DNA from: Archegozetes longisetosus | Lineage: Eukaryota; Arthropoda; Arachnida; Sarcoptiformes; Trhypochthoniidae | DNA length: 64,000 nucleotides | Direction of reading: 5' to 3' | Assembly (NCBI GenBank): GCA_018873245.2 | Contig: JAEMBT020000007.1 | Location: forward strand, 3,675,129-3,739,128 | Shown: positions 45,620 to 59,943 of the stretch, piece after piece | Position numbering within the stretch: position 1 is the first letter of the stretch | Layout: the number at the start of each line of letters is the position of its first letter | Program-made: the position numbers and the translations under genes | The notes under the pieces: model-generated | Told to the model about the DNA's origin: nothing | Database searches by the model: none | The model's input: the letters and a program-made list of their open reading frames with translations, nothing else

Positions 45620-48600
45620 AACCTGCAACACATGTAAATAAAATTTATTAATACTGTAAATATGAAGTTTATCTTCAATTTTGGCCGTTTATTCAGTTAA
45701 CCGGAATCGAAACAAAAATGGTTTTTGTTGTAAATGAATATTTTTCTTTTCATCATTTATTACACTACGAAAGCACTTCAATTTAAAAACTTTATCAAAC
45801 TTTTAGGTAATGTAATGAAAATAATTTCATTGACTAAAACAGGATTTCTCCTGAAGAAAGTACAACATTAAAGAAAAAGCTGAGAATTTTCCTTAACTGA
45901 ATGACTTGACCATGAAATACATACGGCTAAAGCACAATTGATGGTAAACTTATTACGAATGCCAATACATTTGGCATAAGCTTCACTAATAATTATTCTC
46001 TTAATCTTATTATCAGATTATGATAATCTGATAGAATTTGCTAATAATATACTTGTGATCAATGTATTATCTTTTTAACAGTCTAGTTAACAAAGATAAA
46101 CTTTGTGTCACTTTTTGTCTTCATGCTAATGATATTTGGACATATATTGTCACAGCTTTTCAGAAAACATCTATTTTTGTATAAGCATAAAAAAACTTGT
46201 ATTTAGACTAAAATTGAAGTTTACTTAACAGTTTTCAGTATTTGAACTTAAATGTCATATTAAGATAATGTATCGTTAGAGCTGTGATAAAAAGTTACGA
46301 AACATTTGCTTAATAAACGCAATTTAGGCAAATAAATAAAGCATTCACGTAAATAAAGTTTAAATGCAAATATTGAGTCTATTCTAGAAAAAAACACAAC
46401 TAGCCTGATATGAAAAAAACAAGGCTAAAAAATAATAACCGAAATTAGGTTTTGTATAGTACTTGTCAGTACTTTAAGTGTACATAAAGAAGAAAAAAAT
46501 AGTTTTTTTATTTGATGCAACAGAATATTAGCTTTTTATTATCAGTTTCCTGAGATAAAAGTTAATAAAATTGTGAGATGTAAACTTTTCTCTACTAAAC
46601 AGCTATAAAATACATTATTGAAAGAGTCTATTGACTGAAAATTATTCCAAACAACAAATTTTATGATTGGGAATGAGATTCACATCTGTCATAGCCATAG
46701 TTCTGTCTATCTATGAGTTAATGTAGGGGTGATTATGGAAGGTTTTGGTCTAGTTTCAAAAATAACTGCTACGATCAAGTTTTGCTCAAAACTTATGGAA
46801 AAGTAACTATTTTTATCGTCGTATTGACAGTTTAAGTGCCGAATTCTATCTAAATTGCACCGAGTATGGGCTCTGAGAATGAAAATATATGTGATCTTCT
46901 GATAACATTTGCACATTTATAGCAATACTTGTTCTTTCTTTATATGAAAGCCTAAGAGATCAAAGTTTCTATCATTTTGTCTGCAATTGAATAAAAAGCT
47001 ATAAATCAACACATTTTCGTGCTCTCAAAGTTTATGAATAAAAATAGGTATCAGAAGAATTTGTTAAAAGTTGTGCTTTTCCAACTGTCGTATCACTTGC
47101 AAGCATTAATTACCTAATGGACAAATGCAACTGCAAAATACTGATTCATTCAAATAAATGACAACTTTCAATAATAATAATATTCTGCTTTCTGTAGACA
47201 ATTTCATTAATTTTTCAATATCGAGAGTCATACAGTTTCGAAGATAGTTTTCTTCCTTCAGATAAAATCTATTAATTTAATATGAAAAGATAAAATCATT
47301 CTTGATTACCTTTTGATCGAATCATATTGATTAAGAAATGTGATATACATTGATAAATAAGATCATTATAACTGGCAAGATTTATTCGTATGACTTATTT
47401 GATACTTCTTTTTTATTAAATGTTAATTATACCTCTTGTAACCATGGCTCATAAGTCGATTAATCAAAAGTCCCAAGTCAATTCTGTCTGACTTAGAAAA
47501 AGATATTGAGTTGTCACATATAAATTGAATCCAATGTCAATATTCTGTATAAGAAGATGAGTTACAATGTCACTATAATTGAAATGAGTTTTGTTCAATA
47601 ACTCTTTGTGTCGGTATTTAATCTATACTAATTTTATGTAAGGCTTATGTTGTTCTATATAGGATCAGGCCAAAGTTTATTTTAAGTACAGATTATTCAA
47701 GCAGTCCACTAAGTAGATTCAATAAATTTCAGTTATATTCGCAACCGTAGCTAGTGGGAGATAGTGGAATTGATCTCAGACTCTCTAAAAGTTGAAATAT
47801 AGGTCAGTGCTGAAAAAATATCACAAAAAGCTTTGAAATTGTATTCATTTGATACATCAATCGACTGCTAATTTTTAAACATTAATGGAAAGCTTAATAG
47901 CAAATTTGAATATGATTTAGCGTCAACCTCAACAAATCTGAGTATTTGACTTGAGACGTTTAGCCTACACCTAGACAAAAAAACCTGGCTACATCAAGTT
48001 CGTTACATATACTTTAGATTAGGTTTTTGATCATTCATTTAGCTATACGTGATTCGATTCAGGTACTCCTTGACTTTTCAGAAGTACTAAAATTAATCAA
48101 GTCAGTTAATAAATGCATTAAGGAATCAACTTTCAATTTATCGTAAATCAATTAGAAAAGACACGAACTACTGTCGCATACACTTACTGAAAAGTTATAA
48201 TCAATAATATATTATTCTATAAGGGTTTTGAACAATTTTCTATAACTCCTCTTAAGAGATATTTAAATTTAAGAAACAAGTATAATTCCATAAGTTTTGA
48301 TATAAAACTTATTTTAAAGCAATTTCTAACGAGGGATAACCTAGTGCTGTAATCAAATTTTTAATCAACTTATTGCTGCAAATCACGCTCCCTCACCATA
48401 TTCTTTAATTTAAAATTTAGGTCCTCTAGGCTAAGAATAAGCTTGAGGCTTCCTAAACATATAAATAAACAGACGAATTGCAAAAGCATTGACAAAAAAT
48501 TGGCTGCAACGCTCTTAACCATGAACAAGTGTATCAAAGTTAGAATTGATAACTAGACATCACATTAACATTGAGAACATTATCATAAAAAACCAAAAAG

Positions 48601-51600
48601 TAGGAGTTGAACAGAAGTATTTCTAGATAATAAAGATTTATAATTGATTATTGAAGTGTAAAATCCTTCCAAATCAAATTTATGGGGCTGGAAATTGACC
48701 GAAAAAGAATTTCTAACCAAGAGAGCATTAATGAATGAAAATTGAGCAGTGAATTGAGTGATTTGATTAACAAACCTAAAAATATTTACACCTTATGCTG
48801 ACAAGTGCTTATGTGCCACAATTAGACTAAACCTAACAATCGATCAATTATTTACATTGAGCTTAGCAGTACCAACATGTCTGAATTAACTAAATTTGTT
48901 TGAAATAAAGCACAAAAACGGCATCAAACTTGTATAAATACCCTGTTCTTCAAGATAAACATCTTCAGAAGAGAAAAAGTAAAAAGTAGGAAAAATTTAA
49001 AGTTCAAGAGGAAGAGTTAACTTCTATATTAAGCACTTTTTGAAAACAAAATTGCCAATTTAACTAATGTACCAAAAGAACAAATTTATCAATTGTTCCA
49101 TTAGGTGTGATTAAAAAAAGACTTTAAATATCGCATTTTGTAAATTATATGATCGTAAACGTTACACGATTAGATTGTGTTAATAGCTTTTCAGTACTGC
49201 ATTAGTATTTGACTTGAAAGCATTTGAAGCATTGGTTTTAGTTTTTCTCGTCAAAATCTCATTCACCTTAATCTCATTTCCAAAATACTTCTAAACGCTT
49301 AAGTTTTAATTAAAAACTTCATTAATAAACACTTTAGTTGAGCATGAATTGAAGTCTCGTTTTACAAACAATTCTTTAAAAACTTTCCTTTTCATGATTT
49401 GTAATTCGAAGAAAAAATCAATGCCTTAAAGTTATAATTATTTCCTTTAAGAAATTTATTTTGACACTACTGTCACTTCAACTTAATTCTTAAGTGTTAT
49501 CTGAAAATTTCTAAATAGATAGTTTTGACTTTGAGTAACTTTTTGAGCACTTTTTAGTAAAACATTGGGCTGTTGCTTTGCTTTTTTGGCATTTAACTAA
49601 TCTTCAGTATAAACAAGTGATTACGTGATTACGTGATTACCTGAGAACGGGTAAAAGCTCTTAAGCAACTCGTAGTATTTACTCCAATCAATAAAACGAC
49701 TAAAAATATGATCACAATTATAATGAAAAAACAGAATAATTACTTTACTATCACATTTATATGATTCTCATGTATTATTCACATTTGATGCATGCTTATA
49801 AATTGTTAAACGCAATCAATTGAAGACTACAAACTACAGCATTTTCTTTTGTTTAATCTAGTTTCTATTTTCGTTTCTGTTTATTTAATACTTATCGTAT
49901 CGTTCATTCAATAATTGTTTTACTATATTGAAAGTGATAGAATTTGCATCGCAGATCAACGTTTCTGCTCTAATTGATTTTGAAGTCATTTTTACGTCAA
50001 ATTTTCTATTCCTTCCACTTGTATAATAATTGATTTAACATAATAAGATCAATAATCTTATTGTTGGTCACATATTTTGTGACATTAGCATAAAAATTAA
50101 CTCGTAAACTAGAACATATATGAGAGAAGTAACTGACGAGTTCTTTATCTTTTGAAGAACACAATTTTTCCATATAAGAACGTTGTTCAGCATAATATCT
50201 TTAGATGAGTTCACAACGATTTTTATTTACTCTAAAAGCTTTATAAACTATACAAATGATCGTGTTATTCAATAAATCTTCAAAATATTGTTCCAGGAAT
50301 CATTACTAAAATCGACCGAAAAGTTTGATCCAACCATCAAATTTGAAACAAAAAATACTTGAAAAACTTGCAATATAGCTAAGTTTAAGCTTTACTAGAA
50401 AATTCATATAAAATTTTCATATAAATTTTTCAATATTTAAGAACTAAGATAAATATTGGTGTCAGCTTTGTGGAGTATAATATGCGTCGTATCAGACGAT
50501 AAATACGTGAATATCTGAGACTTAATTAAGCTAATTAAAAATCGTGATGCCTCGAACGAAACAATCACTTTTGATATGAGAGAACACTTGTTTAGTATGC
50601 ATTTCGATGCTTTATGAAAACTATTTCTCGAAGCAATTACAAAACTATTGCAAAACTATGATATGCTTTCAGTATATTAATCGACTCAACGTTAAAACAA
50701 TGTTTTAATACTTATCTTCAGATAAAAATGCAACATCATAGGGACCATTAATGAAATATGATCTATGCCTTAATAGAAATATACGAGTGTTTCAATAAAG
50801 AATTTATGGAATGAATGACAAATTTTTAGCTTCAATGAAGATTTACGGTTTGTCGTCAACAAGAAAGGACTGGAAAACATTCTTATTTTCCTCTTTTGAT
50901 TGTGTTACTGCGGAAAATACATTTCTTATAATATGACAAACAAGTCATTATAGCATATTCTTTGTGGAATCTAAAACAAAAAAACACTTTTGAATAAGGA
51001 ATAATCCGATCTTTTGTTCCTTCAGTTTCTTCTCATTCGAAATCACTTGAGGGCAACAAATTTTTATTCAGAGCTTCCAATAATAAATGAAAAGTACTTT
51101 CAATACAATTTTCTTATTTTAATTTTCACATTGGGCTCATTTGAATGCAAACAATTTATATCCAGAATGAATAGGCATTCAAGTAGAACTTGTTGTAAGA
51201 CAATGTTTTAAACTAAGGATTCGCACTAAAACTAAAGTGTATGAAAGTTAGGCTCGGTTCTAAGTTACTGATTCAATTTTGATGAAAGCTGGTATACTTA
51301 TGTATTTTGGTCCATTCAGTCTGAATACAAAAGAAATCAGTATCAAAAGATTAAGTTTTCAAGATATTCAACTTAGGGTAGTCTATTGAAATGCGATGGG
51401 TTTCGTATACGAGCTTGTACCACCTTATCTGGGTTTTTATATGACTTGGTATTAGAGATTAAATTTTCCTTTCTTTCAATAAATTCTTTCCATTTAACTA
51501 TGCCATTGACTGTTTCTTGCTCCCTTCTTTGATCTTAATACTTATCAAGCTATTTCATTTTATGCTAGGCTAGGTTAGCTTAGCTTAAGTAGTTCAAAGT

Positions 51601-54383
51601 AATAATTAATCTAAGTAAGGATACTTAAGGATATCGTTATCCTTAGCTTAGATTTGCTATTTTAGTTGGAAGAGAACCCAAGTTGGGTCGTTCACACTCA
51701 AATCTCATTATATTTCGATGGAGTACTTAAATTTGAATGTCTCAGAAGCTAATTTTTCCAGTAAAATATTTTTTTCGCATTTGGACTGAATCGATCGAAA
51801 CACATGAGGATACCAACTTTCAACAAAATCAAGACTGAGTCAGTCATTAACAGTTATTTCAAAAGTTGTCGCTAAGTTTTATGCGACTTTCTCTTACATT
51901 TGTAACAAACTTATTGAAATTAATAGCTTATGTAGAATTTATATTCTCTTAAGATAACTTTATTTACTCTTTACTTCTCCCTTACTATACATAATTCTGT
52001 TATGCAGTTTGTGCACGGCTTCAACATCTATGACACGGATTGTTGGTATTAATACTTGTTATTGAATATGTTTTGTTCGAGAGCCGAATCTGCTTTCATT
52101 CCAGATTATTCTGATTACTTGCGCTATTGTATTTCATTTACTTTCTCATAAACTCCCGAAATAGCTCCGAATTATTAATGTCACAAAAGATTAATGAAAA
52201 TCTATACTAGTATTAGTTCTAATTTTTCAAGTTTATAATCAAATTCATAGTATTCCTGGAGGAGTAAAGGACTTTGTCATTAGTAGAGCAAACAAAATAT
52301 TTATTCATAAGTTATGTCATATGTCTAAATGTTAGTTCCTCTCTAAATTGACCCCTTTTATGTCTATGCCTTTAAAGCCTATTAGTATTTCATCACATGA
52401 TTAATCAATGATTTACATTATTTTTTGTGGATCATTCCATGAATTATGTTTCTGCTTGCTACAGTTGATTACAACAGTAGGTGACAAGGAGAACCAAATT
52501 CTCTCATATCTCACACATGATTTGTGAATAAAAATATTTTCTTGCTCTAGTCATTAGACATAAAAACTTATGACCGATTTTCAACTTGTTGATTTGAACT
52601 ATCTCGCTTCAAATCTTAATGTGAATAAAAAGTATTGCAAACATTTGTACAACCAAATATTTTTCTCTTCATCTCAAAACAGTTATTCTCTTTCTCTAAA
52701 TCTTTCTAACAATTAAGTTAAGTGTGTTTAAGCTTATCTTATCACTTGCAATGATTGGCGCAACTTTCTGAACCAACTCTAACTACTAGTCATTTTCTCA
52801 TAAGCTTTGATCACATTATTGTTTACAAAAAAACACATTAACTCTATGTAGTCTTGATTTCTAATATCAATTCTTGTTCTTTCACTCGATTTACTAAATG
52901 AATGCGAACTTGGTTGAATTCTATGCGAAAATTGTTGCAGATTCTCTGATCTATTGATGAAACGAACGGTTCTTAAATTAAAACTTCAACCGAGCCTGAA
53001 GTTATTCGAAATTAATTCAATACCTTTTCGTGAATATAAATTATGACCAAATTTTTCGATTTCTCATAGCTATGGACATTGCATTGAATTGAAGCGAAAG
53101 AAAATTCAATATAAGTCTTTCATCAATTATCTAACCTATACTTTTGGTGATAGTTTTCTATTTATTTAGACACCATTAATCTTAATCTAAGTCATAGTTT
53201 CATATGTTTGTGTATTTACAATCCTGTCTTTTTTATCACGAATAAAATTTTGTTATACATGAAAGTTTGGTCTCTTGTTATGGGGATTTATATCTTCTAA
53301 AGCTGAAAATCCACGAAAACTTCGTAAGTCGTGAAATATTGAGTAAAGTATAGTTTATTTATCGTTCGCTATGCTATGATTGTCTTCGAGACATATTCGT
53401 GTTCCGCGATAATTTCATTTGTGCATTTGATAGTAAGAAGTGATACGAGAGTTGAATATTTTTAAGATAAAAAATTTCCGTTACAACGAAATAGCTTGCA
53501 GTCAGTTTTTCTTGTCATAAATACTATTACTTCTGACACATCCAAGTCGAAGTACTTTTGAGCTAATAAAAACACAAAAAAGGAAGATTTTAGCTAAATT
53601 TCATTTTCATTCAATATAAAACTCTCATCCGACCGATAGATAATCAGAATAAAACTGCAACAATTTAGCCAAAATTCAAGAATCAAAAGATTAGACGACA
53701 AAGTGTTTATTGAAACAATGGATCATTTGATACGCATAGTTCTAGAAAGCTTCAATGTTTTACTCGAGATAGTGAGCACTCGACTCGCAGTAAAGCATAA
53801 TATTTTGTTGCTTTTAATAAAACACTCTGATACTAAAAATATGATTCTAGTGGAAAAATTTGTGCTATGTTTACACATTCACATTCTTAGTAACAAAACC
53901 TGAAAATGATGCAAAAGCTCACAAATAATTTTGTGTAGACGTTCAGATTTACTGAGACAGCCAATACTATCTCTAAAAATAATAAATAGCAAAAATATTT
54001 ATGAACTTGAGAACACCTTATGAGAGACGATCCTTTCATTTTATTTGTTTAACTCAAAAAGCAAAATGAAAACATCATTTCCGAAATGATCAAATGAAAA
54101 AATATCAGCCTTAATAGTTGTGTTTATGAAAAAAACTTTTTCTCATTAAGAGTAGAAGTAAAAATTTTATTGAAATACAAGTAAAAACTTATGAAAAAGA
54201 TAGTAACATGTGCGCGAATAGCAAGTATTACATCTTGAATGATTGCTCTGAATAAGTTATGATAAATAAATTTTGATCACACGTCTTAAAGGTCTATTGA
54301 TCAGATCCAATAAATTGGTTATTCTTATTATTATGCTCTTCTACTTCCAAACTCCTTCTTATCGAGATAATAGTTAATTAGAT
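45620..54383. other. Intergenic DNA between the cyclase and the reductase
   Basis: A/T-rich, with no supported gene or RNA. The only clear local structure is GTGATTAC repeated three times at 49617-49640. Isolated open frames of 65-69 codons are at chance level. Confidence 0.55.
49617..49640. repeat. Three tandem copies of GTGATTAC
   Basis: A perfect 8-bp unit repeated three times in otherwise simple A/T-rich DNA. Confidence 0.85.
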
Positions 54384-57300
54384 CTATTGCTGATGATAGC
54401 AAAGTCTTCTAACGTAGAGTAGATATCGACGTATAGTATTGGCGTTAGTGACCAATTGATGAATAAGTCCTGCAGCGATCAATACTTTCGCTGCTTGAGT
54501 CGCGTAATACAACCTAATCAAAGACAAAACATATCCCTTTATTTGAAGTACTTCTAGACCTAGAAGTCATCTATTTATATATAACTAAACTAGAAGTTAG
54601 ATCCAGACGTCTCAAACTTGCATTAAATAAGATTCTAATACTTTTCTATTATTACAAACTTATTTGATTTGTTAGGAAATACTTTAATCAATTTTTGTAT
54701 TGCTTTACCGATTTAATCGTTTTCTAGCTTCGGGCAAAGTTTCTGGTTTTTCTTTGAGTAGATATTGTCTCACTCCAAGTACGTATAGCTCCATATATGT
54801 CGGCCAATCGATTTTGCGGACATCAGTGCAAAATATATCTTTATCTACTGATGACATCTCTTCGTAAATCATTAACTGGTTTTGGTTACGAAATGTCCAT
54901 TCATTAATTGTGAAATATTCGAGTGCAGTTATCGATCGATGAACTTTCTGATAGACTTGAGACAGACTGTAATCGAATTTCCAAATTCATTAATAAATCA
55001 AACACTTTCTTCAAATAATTATAGGTTTCAAAACTAAGATCAATCTTCCAAAAATTCAAGTTATTTACGTGAGACTGAGAACAAATCTTAATTAAACTTT
55101 GAGATATTTTTAGAAATAAATTCAAATTGTCTTTTCGACAATTAAAACCTTGAGACAACAGAAGCTTTCTATAAAATGAATTTATATTCAGATTGACTTA
55201 AGACAAACTGTAATCAAATTTCAAGACTGATTAATAAAAGTTAAGTTTCGAAAATTAGAACTTTTTCAGCTTAAGAGAAATTTTCTAAAAAGCAAACTAA
55301 TTTACTTCAGAGTAAATAAGTTGTCAAAAGTGATAAAAAGTAGAAATAAAGCTAATAAACTATTCTTTATAGTAGTTTCTCAAGTGTTAGTTATTTTTTT
55401 TCATTTCGTCAAATGTTAGGCTATAAAAAGAAGACTAAGAGATAATCATAAGATTGAATGTGAAATCGAACCAAATAAAAGCCTTACATTGGTTTATGTC
55501 CTGTAATTTTAAATAAGAGATCGATCACGAATGCAGGAATAGTGTGCTCTATGTATAGATTCAATTCGTGCCATATTCTCGATGAGTGGAAATTAGGGCC
55601 TGGATATCGAAAAATCTCCATCGATGGATGTTTTACTAGAAGTGGATCTGATAAACTACGGATTTGGCTCCAGGTTATTCCATTTAATCCTCCTTTAATC
55701 AGAAAAAATTTGATTCAAGATTCGAACAACTGTTCAATCGATAAAGTCTTAAAAACACATCAAAATTTTATCATTTTAGAGCTTATTTGAGTGTCTATAA
55801 AAAAAGTAATGATTATTATTAGTTGTATGAAGTGCAGGCTTATTAAAAACTTAACAGTTAAAGTGATTAATTTGAAGTTTATCTAAAACCAAATCAAAAC
55901 TATTAGAAAAAGGAAATTACAGTCAATCAATACTAGTATTAGTATTGTTAAGGGAAGAACTCATTATAGAATAAACCAAATTAAGCTTCAATTTAACTAT
56001 TAAATGAAGGGATAAGAATTTCAGTTATTTTGTTTATTTCATTAAGTTGATCACTTTAAAATCAACTCAAGCTAAAATTAAAGCTTACAATTTAGAAAAT
56101 GCTATGCAATATCTAATTCACTTTTATCTAACTCGACCAAATAAAACCATTATTTCGTAATACAAGAGGTTTTGTCAATTTCGCGAATAAACTATAAAAG
56201 ACAAAAACATCAAAAATAGACTGAGTCGTAAAAACTTCAATTAGAGTTAAGTAAAGTTTAACATTAAAACTATTGCGTCAGTGGAAGCTTGAGACCAATC
56301 GATTCAAAATAAAGTCCAGTTTACCGTTTAGCAATAAAAGTTATAAATTGAAGATCTAGTATAAAGTTATAGTTTGTAAACGATTAGATTAGCACTTAAC
56401 AGATTGTTAATGAACTTTCAATAAAAGGTTAGGTCGACTTTAAATAGCATTTTATCACAAATAGTATTTATGCCACGAATACTTTGTTCAACGATAATGA
56501 GGTCAATGCTTTCGCAATTTTAGGGCTCTAACACAAATGCTTCGTCAAAAAGTAAAAAAATATTAGTTTCATTATCAGGTACATTTGTTAAAAGGAAAAG
56601 AATAGTATTTATTTCATAACTAAATTCAATCTACTGAAAAAAATTCTTCTGAGAATAAGATATGACATGCGATTCAATGAACATAATTTCTCTTTGAGAG
56701 TTGAGAAAGAGCTCGATTGCAATAAAGAATAGATGTTCAATGATAAAGTTTGAAAGCTAGACATCCAATTCACAATTGAAAGCAATGTTAAAATAGGGCA
56801 ATATTTTGTGACTAACTCAACGTTCCACTGGAAAGTGAAAGGAAAATGTTTGTAGAAGCGAAAAATTGCAAATTTTTAGAGATTTAGATTTTCATTTATA
56901 AGAAACTGTAACTGAATACATTGAATGAACATGAAACATTGAAACTTTTTCTCCTAAATCTAGACTCATCATTTAACAAGTGCTTTCATAATGACTGCAT
57001 TCAAAACTAACTTGTGGGATATAAATCACGTAAACTTAAATCTTGAAAAGCTTTAATTTGAAAAAATTGAAATCGAAAGTGGAAGGCAAGCTTAAGAAAG
57101 TTTAGTTTTTTTAGATAATGATTGTAGGATATTATCTACTAAGCTCGTAATACAAAAGAATTATGATAAATAAATGACAACTATAACAAAATAGACATCC
57201 TTTTAACGACTTGCAAGTCTACAGACAGAAAGAAACTATCTGGAAATAGTTTTATGGTTATACGAGGAAAAAGTCAAAACATATTAGTGGTTTCCTGGTC

Positions 57301-59943
57301 TAATTTATCACTGTTTCGCAAAGTTAGGACTTCAGTGTGAACAAAGGTTTCGCAATTTAAGCACTGCAGATATCAATAAAAATTTCTTCTCAACATCAAT
57401 TGATAAAAATAATTATTAATTTCATCAAAATTGGAATTCTCCTGCCTCAAAACATGCTTTTTTGTACTTTATTGAAACAATGCACATGTTCCTTCGATCA
57501 ATTTAGGGTTACGCCCAATCAAAGCTTCATAAAGAATCTCAAGCTTGAAACGTTTGACAAGAATTTCAAGTCAACTTTAAAAGATTTTTCGAACTTCTGA
57601 ATTTCTTATTTAAAACTTCTGAATTAAATTTATTTTGTAAAAAAAAAATGTTGACGAAAGTCTTTCAAAATACACCACTTTGATTTCTCCGAATAACAGT
57701 GGTTCATACAGATTCTAAATCAAATCAAACAGAAAAAAGTTCAGAAGAGTATCGAGCCGCTTTCTTTATGAATATTTGAATTTTTTAGAATCTATATTGC
57801 CTGAGAAGGATTATTTCTAAATGTTAAAGGAGAAATCAAATTTTTGACGTCTTCTACTCAAAGTTTCCTAAGAATTGTTGCTTTAGGGAAATGGTGTACG
57901 GAACCTGGAATCCCTTTTTAAACTGTATTAAATGCATGCAAATTAAGTTACTAATCCATAAAGTATAGAATATGGTAAACGCTAAATCATATACATGTGT
58001 TTTTTATGCGTTTCCTAAAACTTATCAAAATGTTTGACAACTTAAAGTTCAGACTTTTTTCAAGATTGATAAAAGCCAAGTGAATTAAAAACATACCAGA
58101 GGTACAATTAATAACTAACGCAGACGAAGGCCTCTTGATGGAAGTGAACCAGGAGGAGACAATGCAAGTATTGGTCACTATATCGACTGGTACAATATCG
58201 CAGATCTTATCCTTATGGACATACATAGTCCTGAGCACTCCTTTGCCGCTAACAACCAGATAACCAGATGGCCCGTTATAGTTATCAATCCAACCAGGCA
58301 TTGGTTCACGCCACGAGGCAGTTATAATGGATGGCCGAATTATACTCAGAGGCAAATTATTGCCCTCTTGTGCCATTAAGTTTTCGGCTAATGCTTTCGT
58401 GTAATGGTATGAAGACGGACGACCTGAGTATAAGTGAACCGATATGTGATTTAGGAGGTCGTCGTCCATCCATCTAAGCACAAAATAATTTATTTCATTA
58501 AAACACTACTTCATTCAACCATTGTTCAATAATATTAGTCTTCTCTGTCGATTTGAGCTTTGGGGAACAACTGTCCCTGTATTGTTGTAAATCACGCTCA
58601 TATTCGAATTAAGTTTTAAAAAAACTTAGACAAAACTCTAGAGTATTATAACTGAGCGTTATTTACAACAATATACAATTTTCCATCAAAACTTTGATTT
58701 TGGCTGTATTTGTGAACCACACGTTAAAAACTGTATTGATTTACATCTGAATATGATTTTCAGCGAGTGTTTCAATAATTCGACAGTAAAGCCTAAATAA
58801 TTAGCTAATACATACTCTGTGGCATCGATTATCTTTTCGGGTGGGATCGATTCTGGATACACTATCTCATTGACATCCGACTTATCGATATTGCAATAAG
58901 CAGTGGACACATGAACTAATGCCTTAATTGAAGAGAAAAAGTCTATTAACCAAGTTTTTGTCCCAAAAAACTACTTAATCTGAATCTAAAAAACCACTGG
59001 AAGCGATAGAATAATTAAACACTTTCTCCCTGTACAGATTGATATGAGATAAAACTTTTTCCATTTACCTCCAACTGCTTTAATTTATGGGCCAATTGTA
59101 GAACTCGTTGAGTTCCGCGAACATTGATCTGCAGAGCACGTCTGGATTGAATTGAAGAATAAAAACAGAAAATAAGAAAATACTACTAGACATGAATGAC
59201 TAAAGTGCTAAAACAATGAAAATATTCATTAAAAGTAAACTTGTTTTGGTTTCAGATTTATTGGACAAACATTTTCCATGCTAAAGCGATAAAAGAAATA
59301 CCACTCAATAGTATAGAATAAAGTGCTTTTATTTGGTAAAAGCGAGTCCTAACTAAATTTGCTACGAGACTGAAACTAAATTTTTGTCATTCTTCAACTT
59401 CTCAAAATAAGTACTTATTACTCTCTAATAAATACTTATACTCTGAAAAAATAAACTTATTTAAAACGATATATTCTTATTACTTTTTAAATAGGATCAA
59501 ACTTCAATTTTTTTAATAAATACTTTTTAAAAGTTTAAAACTTAACTCAATTTGAAAATGACTCACTTGAGTGGCTCATCAAACCTAACGGTTGCCGCTG
59601 AGTGAAAAATAATTGAAACATTATTGATTAAAACATCTCTATCGATAGGACTTATCCCCAATTCGGCATAAGTGACATCACCGCTAACAGCAATCACTTT
59701 ATTCAAGGCGGACGCGTTCTCATTGCGTATACGGTCAAAAACCACTGACGATAAAAGTTCGTTAAGTCGTTGGCGTGAGTGCTGACCACTTTTAGGCCGG
59801 AGAAGCACATAAATGTTCTTAATCAGTGGACAATCGCGTAGTAGTTTCTCCAGAAGTACCTTTCCGACAAAACCTGAGGCACCAGTTATTAAAACACTGC
59901 GATCGCTATAGAACTCAGATATAGTTGAGGGCAAAGGATTCAT
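54384..59943 (-). CDS. Fatty acyl-CoA reductase, complete, 508 aa, 7 exons
   Basis: An NAD(P)H-dependent enzyme reducing fatty acyl-CoA to fatty alcohol, used for waxes, pheromones or ether lipids. Exons (minus): 59943..59567, 59141..59069, 58922..58816, 58473..58097, 55692..55488, 54966..54709, 54513..54384; all phases agree and the total is 1527 bp. A Rossmann domain carries TGASGFVG (residues 20-27), followed by EPLKRALQINVRGT, the family HVSTAYCN block and the catalytic YHYTK (Tyr208-Lys212). The C-terminal sterile domain follows (EYFTINEW, DWPTYMELYVLGVRQYLL), then a hydrophobic C-terminal helix (AAKVLIAAGLIHQL), as in membrane-bound members. Length is normal for the family. There are many paralogues in arthropods, so I give no symbol. 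The acceptor region of exon 6 is partly duplicated nearby (see findings). Confidence 0.95.
54950..54997 (-). repeat. Short direct repeat over the exon-6 splice acceptor (copy 1 of 2)
   Basis: The ~48-bp sequence across the reductase exon-6 acceptor (GACTTGAGACAGACTGTAAT on the plus strand) recurs at 55191-55238 as GACTTAAGACAAACTGTAAT, including the following ATTAATAAA block. Confidence 0.6.
55693..58096 (-). other. 2.4-kb intron 4 of the reductase gene
   Basis: A/T-rich sequence without a supported gene, RNA or repeat. Confidence 0.6.
58578..58676. repeat. 99-nt hairpin inside intron 3 of the reductase gene
   Basis: TGTATTGTTGTAAATCACGC TCA (58578-58600) pairs with TGAGCGTTATTTACAACAAT ATACA (58653-58676), with one mismatch and a two-base bulge. 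Part of the arms (CACGCTCA and TTTACAACAAT) also occurs, side by side, at 21731-21749 in a cyclase intron. Confidence 0.6.
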
